This document shows positions 1 through 9,255 of a stretch of DNA of 64,000 bases, piece by piece. A program made the position numbers and the translations under genes. Position 1 is the first letter of the stretch. Each line of letters opens with the position of its first letter. The notes beneath the pieces are model-generated. The model had not been told where the DNA came from. It made no database searches and saw nothing but the letters and a program-made list of their open reading frames with translations. Source of the DNA: Dugong dugon (Eukaryota; Chordata; Mammalia; Sirenia; Dugongidae); the NCBI GenBank assembly GCA_030035585.1, contig CM057465.1:5865501-5929500 (forward strand). Direction: 5' to 3'.

Positions 1-205
1 TTTATAGCACACTTTTTAAGGATTGCAGAATAATTCACTGTTCAGCTGTCCTGTACATAACTTCTTAACTATTTGTTTATTGTTGGCCGCCTACGTGGTT
101 TACAGATGTACTGCTATGAGGCGCTTTGTCCACAAGTCTTCTAGAACCTCTCTAATAATTCCCTTAAGGTATACTCCTGGGAGAAGAACTGTAGCTTTAC
201 AGAGG
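1..205 (-). mobile_element. Old L1 LINE fragment
   Basis: The strand shown reads like the antisense of an old mammalian L1 (L1M group) near its 3' half: TTTGTCCACAAGTCTTCTAG followed by a CCTTAAGGTATACTCCTGGG-like stretch is the familiar diverged pattern. No open frame of use remains. The subfamily cannot be decided by eye. Confidence 0.4.
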
Positions 206-237
206 ATTTGCTTTCTAAAGGCTCTTGAATGTATTAC

Positions 238-425
238 CGAGTCCCTCGGTTTGCACTTGGCTACTAACCTAAAAGTTGGAGGTTGAAACCCACCCAGTGG
301 TGCTGTGGAAGAAAGGCCTGGCAATCTGCTTCTGTAAAGAGTACAGCCAAGAAAACCCTATGGAACACTTCTACTATGTAACACATGGAGTTGCCATGAG
401 CCGGAAATGACTCAGCGACAGCGGG
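238..425 (+). mobile_element. AfroSINE (diverged, full length)
   Basis: A tRNA-like head (GCTACTAACCTAAAAGTTGG, then a degenerate B box) is followed by the SINE body (GGCAATCTGCTTCTGTAAAG, AAACCCTATGGAACACTTCT) and the RTE-type tail GAGTTGCCATGAGCCGGAAA. The A box region is badly worn. This is one of the more diverged copies in the window. Confidence 0.8.
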
Positions 426-1249
426 CTTGCTTTGGTTTTGAATGTATTACCTGCCAGTCGGCTCCTTGGAAGGGCCATCCGACTGTTGTAGCTTTAACAG
501 CACGTGAGTGCTTGCAGGTGTGTTCTTACATGGCAGCACCTTGGTGCTACCTGGAAGGAGACTGGTCACAGCAGGAACACCACACCTCAAGCAGGGATGG
601 GCCCCAGCTCAGCTTAGGGGCTCTGGCCCCCTGTGGGCCCCTGTCTTGTCTCCTTTGCTGAGCGATCCTGTGGAGAGCTGGCCAGGAGAATCGGGGCTCC
701 GACCTCTCTGAGCCAGGGGACGCTGCTCTCCTGGAGGCCCCGGGAGGCCGCTGAGTACTTTCAGTTGCCTGTTAGCTGGCGCCGTGGGGGTTGTCTGGAC
801 CATTCCCAGGCGCAGCACGTGGAAGGCCCTCCAGCTTTCCCTGAAGGCCCACCTGGCTCTGGAGCTGGGTTGGAGGGTGCATCTACAACTGCAAGGCCAA
901 CAGTCTTGGACACATCTTTGCTATGAAGCAGGACTGGTTTGAAGTGGTCACCACCAGCAACCTCCCCGCAGGCCCCCGTCACCACGCAGCATCACAACGG
1001 TAGAGGGGTGCCTTGCAGGGCCCTCTGTGCACCACTGCTCCCTGCCGAGTCACCCTGGTACTCAGCCTGAAATCTGAAGCTGGCTTGGGACACTCACTCC
1101 ACTCCTGCTCATCCTGGCCTCCAACAAGGATCCAGGGATGCTAGCGATACATAGCCCCGGCTGTCCTCCGAGCCCTTCCTCCCCTCGTCTGGACAGTCTG
1201 CTCCCTGACTGCTGCCCTCTTCCTCCCATGCTACTCAGAGTGGTTCCCC
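426..1249. other. Low-copy GC-rich stretch, nothing recognised
   Basis: I see no repeat that I can name and no exon signature: the open frames are short, overlap on both strands and lack splice-site context. The composition is GC-rich with few CpG, as in ordinary mammalian intergenic DNA. Confidence 0.4.
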
Positions 1250-1456
1250 AAACAAACACAGCCCCTGCCCTCACCCTTCTGAAAACCCTCCAGAGTGCCA
1301 CCAACCCAGGGATCCATCTCCTGCTTCTCTCTCCAGTCCCCTCTCCCAGCATTTCCTACCCCCCACCCCCACCCCTCACTATAGCCACAGAGACCTGCTT
1401 CTCTTTCCGTGTGTGCTGTTCCCTCTGACCAGAATGCTCTTCCCACCCACATGGCC
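1250..1456 (+). mobile_element. L2 LINE fragment
   Basis: CCCTTCTGAAAACCCTCCAG, later TGTTCCCTCTGACCAGAATG and CTCTTCCCA, are typical of the 3' half of L2. The match stops where the next AfroSINE begins. Confidence 0.5.
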
Positions 1457-1653
1457 CACTGAGCTGACTCTGACTCCTGGCAACCCCACGTGGTGTGTCA
1501 GCGTAGAACTGTGCTCCATATGGTTTTCATGGCTGTGACCTTTAGAAGCAGATTGCCAGGCCTTTCTTCCAAGGCACCTCTAGGTGGATCCGAACTGCCA
1601 ACTTTTCGGTTAGTAGCCCAGCACTTAACTGTTTGCGCCTCCCGGGGACTCCT
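1457..1653 (-). mobile_element. AfroSINE, full length
   Basis: On the minus strand it starts GGAGTCCCCGGGAGGCGCAA, runs through the tRNA-like head (GGCTACTAACCGAAAAGTTG) and body, and ends with a tail that still shows GAGTCAGAGTCAGCTC. It sits inside the L2 relic. Confidence 0.85.
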
Positions 1654-1703
1654 TCTCCCATTATTCCTACTCTTAATAACAACAACAGCTACATTACTGA
1701 GCA

Positions 1704-2465
1704 CATACACAACCTTGCTTGCTGAAAGACAAGAGGACTTGAAGAGCTCACTGATGAAGAGCAAAGACCACAGCCTTCAGGATGGATTACACCTCAACAT
1801 AAAGAAAACAAAATCCTCACAGCTGGACCAATAAGCAACATCATGACAAATGGAGAAGATGTTGAAGTTGTCAAGGATTTCATTTTTTCTTGGATCCACT
1901 ATCAACGCCCATGAAAGCAGCAATTAAGAATCAAATGAAGTATTGCATTGGGCAAATCTGCTGCAAAAGACCTCTTTAAAGAGTTAAAAAGCGAAGATGT
2001 CACTTTGAGGACTGACCCAAGCCATGGTATTTCAATCACCTCATGCATGTGAAAGCTGGACAATGAATAAATAAGACTGAAGAAGAATTGATGCCTTTGA
2101 ATTATGGTGTTGGAGAAGAATATTGAATATACCATGAACTCCCAGAAGAATGAACAAATCTGTCTTGGAAGAAGTACAGCCAGAATGGGCCTTAGAAGTG
2201 AGGATGGTGAGACTTCGTCTCATGTACTTTGGACATGTTATCAGGAGGGACCAGTCCCTGGAGAAGGACATCATGCTTGGTGAAGTAGAGGGTCGGTGAC
2301 AAAGAGGAAGACCCTCAACGAGATGGATTGACACCGTGACTGCACCAATGGGCTCAAGCATAACAACGATTGTAAGGACGGTGCAGTACCCGGCAGTGTT
2401 TTGTTTCGTTGTACATAGAGTTGCTATGAGTCGGAACCGATTTGATGGCCCCCAACAACAAATAC
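1704..2465 (+). mobile_element. RTE LINE, 5'-truncated 3' end
   Basis: The sequence begins just after the YxDD region of the reverse transcriptase (AACCTTGCTTGCTGAAAGAC) and runs through the C-terminal part of the RTE ORF to the 3' end, TAGAGTTGCTATGAGTCGGA, with a short AAC-type tail. It matches the better preserved copy at 27396-29884 along its length. Reading frames are broken by stops and indels. A 5' truncation of this kind is normal for LINE insertion. Confidence 0.85.
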
Positions 2466-2989
2466 ACCCTGAAAACTCCTAAGCTGTGGGGTTCAGAAGC
2501 CCCTGCCCATGCGGAGCTCCCAGTCTAGCGGAGAACATTTATACCAGGGCGCTATGCAGGTAACGATGATGTGTTATTTGTGAGAGCAGCTCCCGGGCCT
2601 GCATGCGCTCAGTTAGTCCTCAGAACAGCTCCACAGACAGTGTCCCGGGACTCAGGAAGGCGGGTCCCTGGTCACCTGGCTGGAGGGCTCCAGAGGAGGG
2701 TGGATTGGGGAGTGTGGGCCCGTCCAACCCCAACACCTCCATGTTTCCCTGAGAAGGTGGGCGCCTCTCCAGCCCGCTGGAAGAAACTTTGGCTCTGGAA
2801 GGGCCGCTAGAGACCACTGGGTGCAACATCCCCCACTGTTTGGGGAAAGTGAGGCCACGTGGGAGTCAGCCATCCTGTCAGAGCCCAGCTGGGGATACTC
2901 TGCCCCAGGTCAGCGGCTCCTCACAGGGCACTGGGGCCCGGCTTTTCTCAGTTAGGGGCCGAGGAGCCAGGAGAGGAGAGGAGAGGCTT
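2466..2989. other. Low-copy GC-rich stretch, nothing recognised
   Basis: No repeat or exon is visible. The stretch leads into the G-rich block and CpG island downstream, so it could be promoter-flanking DNA, but nothing in it shows this directly. Confidence 0.35.
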
Positions 2990-3325
2990 CTGGTAGGAGA
3001 GTTGGGGGTCCCTAGCAGGAGAGTTGGGGGCTCCTGGCAGGAGGGGTGGGGGTGAAGTAGGGTGGAGGTGGGGGACGCCTGGCAGGAGGGTTAGGGGGTT
3101 CCCGGCAGGAAGGATGGAGTGGGGCGGGAATGGGGATGTGCCTGGCGGGGGGGGGGGTTAGGGGACCCCTGGCAGGCGACATGTTGGCACCTAGCAGCAG
3201 GGGGAGGGTCCTGGTAGGAGGGGTGGGGTGGAGTGGGGTGGGGTGGCGTCCCTGGCAGGAGCCATGGGGTCTCCTAGCAGCAGGAGGAGGGTGGGGGCCC
3301 TGGCAGGGGCCGTGGGGGCTCCCTG
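2990..3325. repeat. Degenerate G-rich tandem repeat
   Basis: A phrase of the form CCTGGCAGGAGGGGTGGGGG recurs every 25-50 bases (near 3035, 3080, 3105, 3170, 3215, 3255 and 3300) with variable spacers. The plus strand has many runs of three or more G, including a run of ten at 3149-3158. Such DNA often forms G-quadruplexes. It abuts the CpG island directly. Confidence 0.65.
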
Positions 3326-3830
3326 CCGCGCCGCCCACCGGACGCGCTGCCAGGCTGATTAGCACGGGCGAGGGGCGCTGGCGGGGCTCGCCGCGGAGCT
3401 GGCACGTCCCCCCCGGGCCCAGCTGGCCGTGCCAAGACACAAAGCGCCTCAGACGGCGGAGCTCGGCATTCACCGCCCGGCGGCCGGCGCGGGCGGCGAG
3501 CATTCCTGAAGAATAGCGCCGGGGCCGGGCGGGGCTCGGCCGCCGCGCTCCTGACCTTGAACCTTTGTGACTGGAACGCATGCAAATCGCGCGGGGCCGC
3601 GCCAAGCCCGAGGGCGCTGCGCCGCCCGGAGTGTCCGGCGAACAATGCGCCACTGTCCCCGCGCGGCTGGGAACGGGCGGGCCCGCACCGCGCGGCGCGA
3701 ATGCGAAATGCGCGCTCCGGGCCTGGCGAGGGCGCGGCATTGGCGGGCATCAGCGGACACCTTTGCAGGGCATCCAAAGACCTCCTGCTGCAATCGAGGT
3801 GGCTGTCTCGCCTTCCCGCCCACGCGCCCT
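3326..3830. promoter_or_regulatory. CpG island, candidate promoter/enhancer
   Basis: CpG density is far above the rest of the window: I count 11 CpG in the 60 bases from 3481 and 14 in the 60 bases from 3661. Inside are an exact octamer ATGCAAAT at 3580-3587 and, at about 3552-3566, TGACCTTGAACCTTT. The reverse complement of the latter contains TCAAGGTCA, the ERR/SF-1 response element, and forms a DR1-like pair AGGTTC-A-AGGTCA. AACAATG (SOX-like) lies near 3641. No TATA box, splice donor or convincing coding frame follows on either strand, so direction is unknown. It could be the promoter of a gene or lncRNA whose exons lie outside, or an orphan island. Confidence 0.65.
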
Positions 3831-4245
3831 TCCTGTCTTCTTTTACTGGATTTATTTTTTAAATCCTCTCAATGGTCAGTAACAAAATAAACATCGTCCA
3901 GATAATCAACCTCCTCCCCCAGAGAGAATTTGTGTTACTCCGGAATGGGTCCCTGTCGCCTTCCCCGCGGGGCGTACTCTTTCTGCAGCTGAGTGGGAAC
4001 CCAACAACCCAGCACCCTGCCTTTCTCATCGGACTTAAGCATTTCCCTTTGCCTTCGAGGTCCCTCACCAACGTACCTTTTAATGGCTGCATGGTCCTTG
4101 ACTGTAGCCCCTACCACCCAGGGGTGCCCATCCCAGTGACAACAGCTTGTCATCAGGATCTTACCCGTGCCCTAAGTGGCCACACACAGAAAAAAGCCAG
4201 GACCTGTCTATGAGTTGCTATATTACACGTTGCTAAATTGAACCC
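3831..4245. other. Low-copy stretch beside the CpG island
   Basis: No repeat is recognised. A slightly AT-rich part (3840-3935, including AAAATAAACATC and AGATAATCAACC) could hold forkhead and GATA-type sites, but single motif matches are weak evidence. Confidence 0.3.
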
Positions 4246-4380
4246 GGAGTCCCTGGGTGGTGCAAATGGTTAACTCGCTGACTGAAAGACCAGCGATTGA
4301 AAACCCTACCAAGCACAGTTCTACTCTGACACGCATGGGGTTGCAGTGAGCCAGAATGGACTCAAAAGCAATGGGAAAGA
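4246..4380 (+). mobile_element. AfroSINE, internally deleted
   Basis: The head GGAGTCCCTGGGTGGTGCAA is followed by a shortened body and a tail in the GCAATGGG class. The part between the tRNA-like head and AAACCCTACC is partly missing. Confidence 0.8.
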
Positions 4381-4467
4381 ATGAACAAACAAACCAGTAA
4401 GTCTGTGCCAGGTCAAAATGGGTTACAGCATGTGTCCTCCTCCACCCACCCGGCTGCCATCCTTTCT

Positions 4468-4659
4468 GTTGTTAGCTGCTGTTGAGTAGACTCAGGCAAC
4501 CCCCTGTGTGCAGAATAGAACTGCTCCATAGAGTTTTCAAGGCTGCGACCTTTCAGAAGCAGATCACCAGGCCTTTCTTCTGAGGCTCCTCTAGGTGGTG
4601 AACTGCCAGCCTTTCAACTAGTGGTCAGGTGCTTAACTGTTTGCACCACCAGGGACTCT
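4468..4659 (-). mobile_element. AfroSINE, full length
   Basis: On the minus strand it begins GAGAGTCCCTGGTGGTGCAA and ends in a tail that reads GTTGTTAGCTG-type on the plus strand. With the copy at 4246 it forms a tail-to-tail inverted pair about 90 bases apart. Confidence 0.85.
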
Positions 4660-4773
4660 CTGTTGTCATTACTACGGGTCAGGACTCTAAATAGGCGAGA
4701 AACAGTATTTCACAAAGCACGTGTGCCGGATAGGAAGTGTAAGTTGCTTTTTATACACCCGTGCATAAGCAAA

Positions 4774-4975
4774 GGAGTACTGGTGGCACAGTGGTTAAAG
4801 CGCTCGGCTGTTAACCTAAAGGTCAGATGTTCAAATCCACCAGCCGCTCCGTGGTAGAAAGATGTGGTAGTCGGCTTCTGTAAAGATCACAGCCTTGGAA
4901 ACCCTATGGGGCAGTTCTACTTTGTCCTATAGGGTCGCTGTGAGTTGGAATCGACTTGACAGCAATGGGTTTGGT
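4774..4975 (+). mobile_element. AfroSINE, well preserved
   Basis: The A box (GTGGCACAGTGGTTAAAG) and anticodon-arm region (CGGCTGTTAACCTAAAGG) closely resemble tRNA-Asn. The body and tail are complete, ending GACAGCAATGGGTTTGGT. Confidence 0.92.
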
Positions 4976-5334
4976 GCATGAGCAGGTGCTGGAAGCACCT
5001 TCTACTAACTTGGATCGGACACATTCACCATGAGAGACTGAGCCCCAGGCCAGGAGTAGAAGTCTCAGTCTGAAGCTGGCTTATCCTCTGAGATGAGTGT
5101 CCTCGTCCAATGAAGGTCTGGTGATCCCTGCCTGTCTATCTCTCAGGGGCAGTGGGTGTGAAGGTGGGTCCTCAGGGTCCATGAGGCAGTCCAGTTGAGA
5201 GCGAGGTCCCGCGCACAGCTGTGTGGGCATGCCCAGAGGTTTATGCCTGCCAGGGCTCTGGACAGCTCAGCTCTGCCACCGGAGAGGGCCCAGGACAGGA
5301 ACCAGGAACTGGCAGTTCAGGAGAAATGATCTTG
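4976..5334. other. Low-copy stretch, nothing recognised
   Basis: No named repeat, exon or regulatory feature is visible between the preceding AfroSINE and a MIR-like fragment. Confidence 0.35.
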
Positions 5335-5440
5335 GAGAAGACACTCCCCTGTCTGGGCTTCAGTTTCCCCATGTGTTAAATGAAGGGCTTGTAGAGAAGA
5401 TCTCTAAGGATCCTTCCAGCTTTGACAGGTGTGAATGAGT
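5335..5440 (+). mobile_element. MIR SINE fragment
   Basis: CTGGGCTTCAGTTTCCCCAT, GTTAAATGAAGGG and CTCTAAGGATCCTTCCAGCT form the standard core and 3' part of MIR. Confidence 0.65.
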
Positions 5441-5539
5441 AAGTAGGATCCCTTTTTAAAGGACAGGAATGGAGCACAGTTTGCCCCATTCAGAGCCAGG
5501 CTTCTGAACATGCTGGCCTTGTGAGTTTCCAGCGGCTGA

Positions 5540-6370
5540 CTCCCAGCCTCCTTTGGACCGGGCCCTGGGACAGGTTCCCAGAGGGCATGAGACCCTGTCC
5601 CTGTCCTCAGGGAGCTCGGAGCCTGGCTCCTGGAGGCAGGAGGGGTGGGGACAGATGGATAAAGAAGCAGATGGTGGGTGTGGTGATGAGGGGCACCATG
5701 GGGTAGGAAAACAGAGGAGGCACTGGAGGGGCCAGGAAAGAGGTCTTCCTGGGAGGAGGGTTTCCCGGGAGGAAGATTGCCTGAGCTGAGTCTTAAGGAG
5801 GATGGTAGCCTCTGGTCAGGAGGAGAAGACAGGGTACAGAATATTTCAAGCAGAGGAAAAATTGTGGGCAGAGGAAGTGTGCCAGACAAAAAGAACATTC
5901 CAGACAGAGGGAGCACTCCAGGCAGAGGGAACACCTTGGGCAGAGGGTGCACTATGGGCAGAAGAAACACTCTAAGGGGAGCACTCCAGAGAAAGGGAGC
6001 ACGCTGGGCAGAGGGTGCACTATGAGAAGAAGGAACACTCGAAGGTGAGCACTTTGGGAAGAAGGAACACTCCAGGAAGAGGGAGCAGTCGGGACAGAAG
6101 GAGTACTCCAGAGAGAGAGAACACTCTGGGCTGAAAGAACATTCTGGGCCGAGGGGGCACTCAAGACAGAGGGAACAGTAAGAGTACTCTGGGCAGAAGG
6201 AGCAGTCTGGGCTGAAGGAGCATTCCAGGCAGAAGGAGCAGTCTAGGCTGAAGGAGCACTCCAGGCAGGGGGGCACTCCAGGCAGGGGGGTACTCCAGGC
6301 AGAAGGAGCAGTCTGGGCTGAAGGAGCACTCCAGGCAGGGAGAGCACTCCGGGCCGGGGGAGTACTCTAA
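5540..6370 (-). mobile_element. L2 LINE relic expanded by a minisatellite
   Basis: On the plus strand the phrases TGTCCTCAGGGAGCTCGGAG, GAGGTCTTCCTGGGAGGAGG and GCTGAGTCTTAAGGAGGATG are antisense L2 3'-half sequence. In intact L2 the next part contains one copy of an ATTCCAGGCAGAGGGAACA-like phrase. Here that phrase has multiplied into the array at 5867-6370. Confidence 0.5.
5867..6370. repeat. 18-bp minisatellite with 36-bp higher-order unit
   Basis: About 28 degenerate units of the form GGCAGAGGGAGCACTCCA. Two unit types, GGCAGAAGGAGCAGTCTG and GGCTGAAGGAGCACTCCA, alternate at 6188-6258 and again near 6300, giving a 36-bp period. Since 18 is a multiple of 3, the minus strand stays open for 290 codons (6276-5404) and reads as a six-residue Cys-Ser-Phe-x-x-Glu/Asp repeat. 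I treat that frame as a by-product of the array, not a gene: it has no start context, splice sites or domain. Unit divergence suggests an old array with recent local homogenisation at its 3' side. Confidence 0.9.
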
Positions 6371-6942
6371 AAGGCAAATGACAGGCGGAACGCATTTAGG
6401 GAAGCCCTTCCTCAGTTAAATGTACTTGCTTCTTTGTGTTTCTATCCTCCGCCTCACAGGTGACCAACAGAAGTAGAAACACAAACAAAATACGGGAGTC
6501 ACTCAGGCTCAGGGTGGGAAGGCCGGGTGGTGAGTGAGAAGGGTCCGCCTTGAGCTCACAGGGAGCTGCAGGGGCTGGGCTCCTCGTTTCGCTCCGAGCA
6601 AAGACAAGACTCCTGAGTCTCAGGACTCGGGGGCCCGCAAGGAGGGCTTGTGCAGCAGACGGGCCTGAAAGCAGGCCCTGGGGGCTGCCCAGCACCAGCT
6701 CCCTCACTTCCCTTAACGAACGGGACGGTAAGCATCACACCCACTAACCCTAGAGCGTGACAGCTGGGGGTGGCCCAGCGCCAGGGTCAGGCTGTGGGGC
6801 TGAGGGAGCAGACGGCTGATGGGCACACCGAGAGGGGAGAGGATGCAGTACAAGGGGCTGAGGGTACCTGGCAGGGCACCTGGCTCAGACGTAGGGGCTA
6901 GGGGAGTCTTCCCACAGGAAGCGATGGTAAAGGGCTGTTCTA
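6371..6942. other. Low-copy stretch, nothing recognised
   Basis: GC-rich unique DNA with short overlapping frames on both strands. No splice or promoter context was seen. Confidence 0.35.
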
Positions 6943-7121
6943 AGGAACCCTGGTGTGCAGTGGTTAAAGCACTTGGCGGCTAACCGAAGGGTTGACGATT
7001 CGAGCCCACCAGCGCTCCGAGGGATAAAGGTGATGTGACAATCTGCTTCTGTAAAACATTACAGCCTTGGAAACCCTATGAGGCAGTTCTACTCTATCTG
7101 ACTCCATAGCAGTGGGTTTGG
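6943..7121 (+). mobile_element. AfroSINE, small internal deletion
   Basis: The head GGAACCCTGGTGTGCAGTGG has lost two or three bases in the A box. The body is normal. The tail has lost the GTCGGAATCGA part and ends CATAGCAGTGGGTTTGGG. Confidence 0.88.
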
Positions 7122-7134
7122 GTTAATACTAGCC

Positions 7135-7396
7135 CCGGCAGTGGTGGCTCAGGGGTGGAATTCTTGCCTTTGATTTCAGCCCATGTACCTCATATGCAGC
7201 CACCACCCGTCTGTCAGTGGAGGCTTGTGCATTGCTATGATGCTGAACAGGTTTCAGCTGAGCTTCCAGACTAGGAAGAAAGGCCTGGTGATCTACTTCT
7301 GAAAATCAGCCGGTGACAATCCCATGGAGCACAGCGGTCTGATCCGAAACCGATCATGGTGATGGCACAGAACTGGCAGTGTTTTGTTCATTTGTG
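7135..7396 (+). mobile_element. Composite SINE: tRNA-Gly head, RTE 5' and 3' parts
   Basis: The head GCAGTGGTGGCTCAGGGGTG-GAATTCTTGCC matches the 5' half of tRNA-Gly, including the A box (TGGCTCAGGGG). The middle (GGTTTCAGCTGAGCTTCCAG, ACTAGGAAGAAAGGCCTGGT) is the same sequence as the 5' region of the RTE LINE at 56345-56520 with a gap of roughly 60 bases. The end (GGCACAGAACTGGCAGTGTT) is RTE 3' sequence. It differs from AfroSINE in both head and middle. The T-arm half of the tRNA is worn in this copy; the one at 46191-46535 is better. Confidence 0.8.
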
Positions 7397-8354
7397 CAGC
7401 TGATTGTAGCATGGAGGTGGCCGAGCTCCAAAACGGACACAGCACTAGGCAGACCTCGGCGTGGGCCAGGGTGAGTCCTGGGGGCCGGGACACTTATTCC
7501 AAGCCCCAGTTTGCTGAAACTGGCTGCTCCAGTAACAAAGCTGAGACATTGAAAGAGCAGCTGAGATAAGGGGGACCCTGTTCTGAATTCTCAAGTCCTT
7601 TGTACTCTTGAATAATAGAATATGATTTCTGAAATAAAACTTGTAGGTTGCGATTGACCGTTCTCCGCTCCAAAAAAGGGCATGTTTTGCAAACAAGCAA
7701 ACCCCATAAAGACGACCAGAGCCACAATCCACAGATGTCTGCCGGCCACTGTCCTTTTGTCCTCTTTAGGGTCACTGACACTGGGCGTTTGGCAGAGCAA
7801 AGCTGGATGGGACTCTGGGTATCAGGGCCCCGGTTTTGGCAGACGGAAGGGGAGACTGAGGTCCCGTGGGAGGGGAGGATGTTGCCCAAAGCCAGGGCGG
7901 GCCAGGGTGAGGCCAGGTTCCCGCCTTCTCGGCCACCACTCTTTCCACTACTTCACCGGATGCCTGGGAAGTTAGCAATGGAAAAGCCATCCCAAGCCCA
8001 GGGAAGCAGTGAGCCGCATTTTCCATCTGGCTCCTGCGAGCACCTAGGGTGCCGGGGGTACCCCACAGAGTCCTTTCAGAGGGCTGGTTTATGTCACTGG
8101 GGGCGGGGCAGTTAACAAGGACGCCTTGGTGGCACTCACTTCATGGGCCAGGATTCCTGGCTCCCGGGTTGTGGCAGTGCGGCCACCCCCCTTCTTGACT
8201 GCCCCCCCTTGCCGGGGTCTCAGGCAGAGGGCTTGAGGGTAGGCAGCTGGCTAGCAAGACAGCAGGGTCTCAGACCTATTAGGCCCGGGAGAGGAAGGGA
8301 GAGTGGACCCTCAGCTCCTGTCCCCCAACAAGGTTCCCCTCCTGCCCTGGTGGG
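7397..8354. other. Low-copy stretch, nothing recognised
   Basis: No repeat that I can name. Overlapping frames of 60-155 codons on both strands reflect GC content. A short AT-rich part near 7590-7720 has no identifiable motif cluster. Confidence 0.35.
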
Positions 8355-8612
8355 AAGTGAGGCTAAGACCGTCTAGCCTGACTTGAACCTGGCCCCGCTA
8401 CTCACTGCTTGTGTGTCCTTGGACAGGCCTCAGTGTCCTCCTCTGTGAAATAGGGCAACAGAAGGTTCTCTTGGGTCATTTGGCTAATGCCTGTTGTTTT
8501 GTTCTAGATTGTAAGTACCAAGATCACGGAGTCAGTATCTATCCAGTCCTACCCTCTGTCTCCAGTAGTAGCCCAGGGACCAGCACAGGAGCAGGCCCTA
8601 ATAAAGTCTGGG
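8355..8612 (+). mobile_element. MIR fragment followed by L2-like 3' end
   Basis: CTTGAACCTGGCCCCGCTAC, ACTGCTTGTGTGTCCTTGGA and TCTGTGAAATAGGG give a MIR core. TTGTTCTAGATTGTAAG and GGGACCAGCACAGGAGCAGG resemble the 3' end of L2/MIR3-type elements. Confidence 0.5.
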
Positions 8613-8624
8613 GAGGGGAGCGAG

Positions 8625-8812
8625 GGGTGAAACAAAGAGGGGAGGAAGAAGGAAAGGAAGGGTAGGAGGGAGGGAGGAGAGAGGGAGGGAAGTGAGGATG
8701 GAGAGAGGGAGGGAGGGAAGGAGAAAGGATAGGAGAAAGGAGGGAAGGAGGGAGGGAGGCAGGGACAGAGGGAGGGAAGGAAGAAGAAAAGGAAAGAAGG
8801 AAGAAGAAAAGA
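8625..8812. repeat. Purine-rich (GGGA/GGAA)n tract
   Basis: An almost uninterrupted purine run on the plus strand, built from GAGGGAGGGA and GGAAGAAGAAAAG units. Such polypurine tracts can form triplex DNA. It ends exactly where a 5'-truncated LTR begins. Confidence 0.9.
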
Positions 8813-9196
8813 TGTTAATGAGGTGGGATTAGAGGCAGTTATGTTAATGAGGCAGGACTCAATCTACAAGATTAGATTGTGTTTTAAGCCAATCTCTTTT
8901 GAGATATAAAAGAGAGAAGCAAGCAGAGAGACATGGGGACTTCATACCACCAAGAAACAAGAGCCAGGAGAATAGCATGTCCTTTGGACCCAGGGTCTGT
9001 GCTGAGAAGCTCCTAGACCAGGGGAAGATTGATGATAAGGACCTTCTCCACAGCAGACAGACAGAAAGCCTTCTCCTGGAGAGGGCGCCCTGGATTTGGA
9101 CTTGCAGCCTCTTAGACTGTGAGAGAATACATTTCTCTTTGTTAAAGCCATCCACTTGTGGTGTTTCTGTTACAGCAGCACTGGTTAACTAAGACA
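8813..9196 (+). mobile_element. MaLR-type LTR, 5' third missing
   Basis: Matches the full LTRs at 9617 and 44671 from their GATGTTAATGAGG point on. It keeps the TATA-like GAGATATAAAAGAGAGAAGC and the 3' end TTTCTGTTACAGCAGCACTG...AAGACA. The first 130-160 bases are replaced by the purine tract. Confidence 0.85.
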
Positions 9197-9255
9197 CGAG
9201 GGTAGGTCTACAAGCTAAGGAATGCCAAAAATACCTGGGGGCTACAGAGTGTGAA

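Noticed and set aside
3012-3740. 242-codon minus-strand frame over the CpG island
   Set aside because: Pro/Arg/Ala composition is expected from CpG-rich DNA. Two other frames over the same bases are nearly as long, and the G-rich tandem repeat supplies half of it.
4774-4850. tRNA-Asn-like sequence with A and B boxes
   Set aside because: It is the head of an AfroSINE, not a tRNA gene: no acceptor stem closes and the SINE body follows. The same applies to every other AfroSINE head here.
5404-6276. 290-codon minus-strand open frame, Cys/Ser-rich
   Set aside because: It is produced by the 18-bp minisatellite: hexapeptide period, no domain, no start or splice context. Keratin-associated-like composition is a coincidence of the repeat unit.
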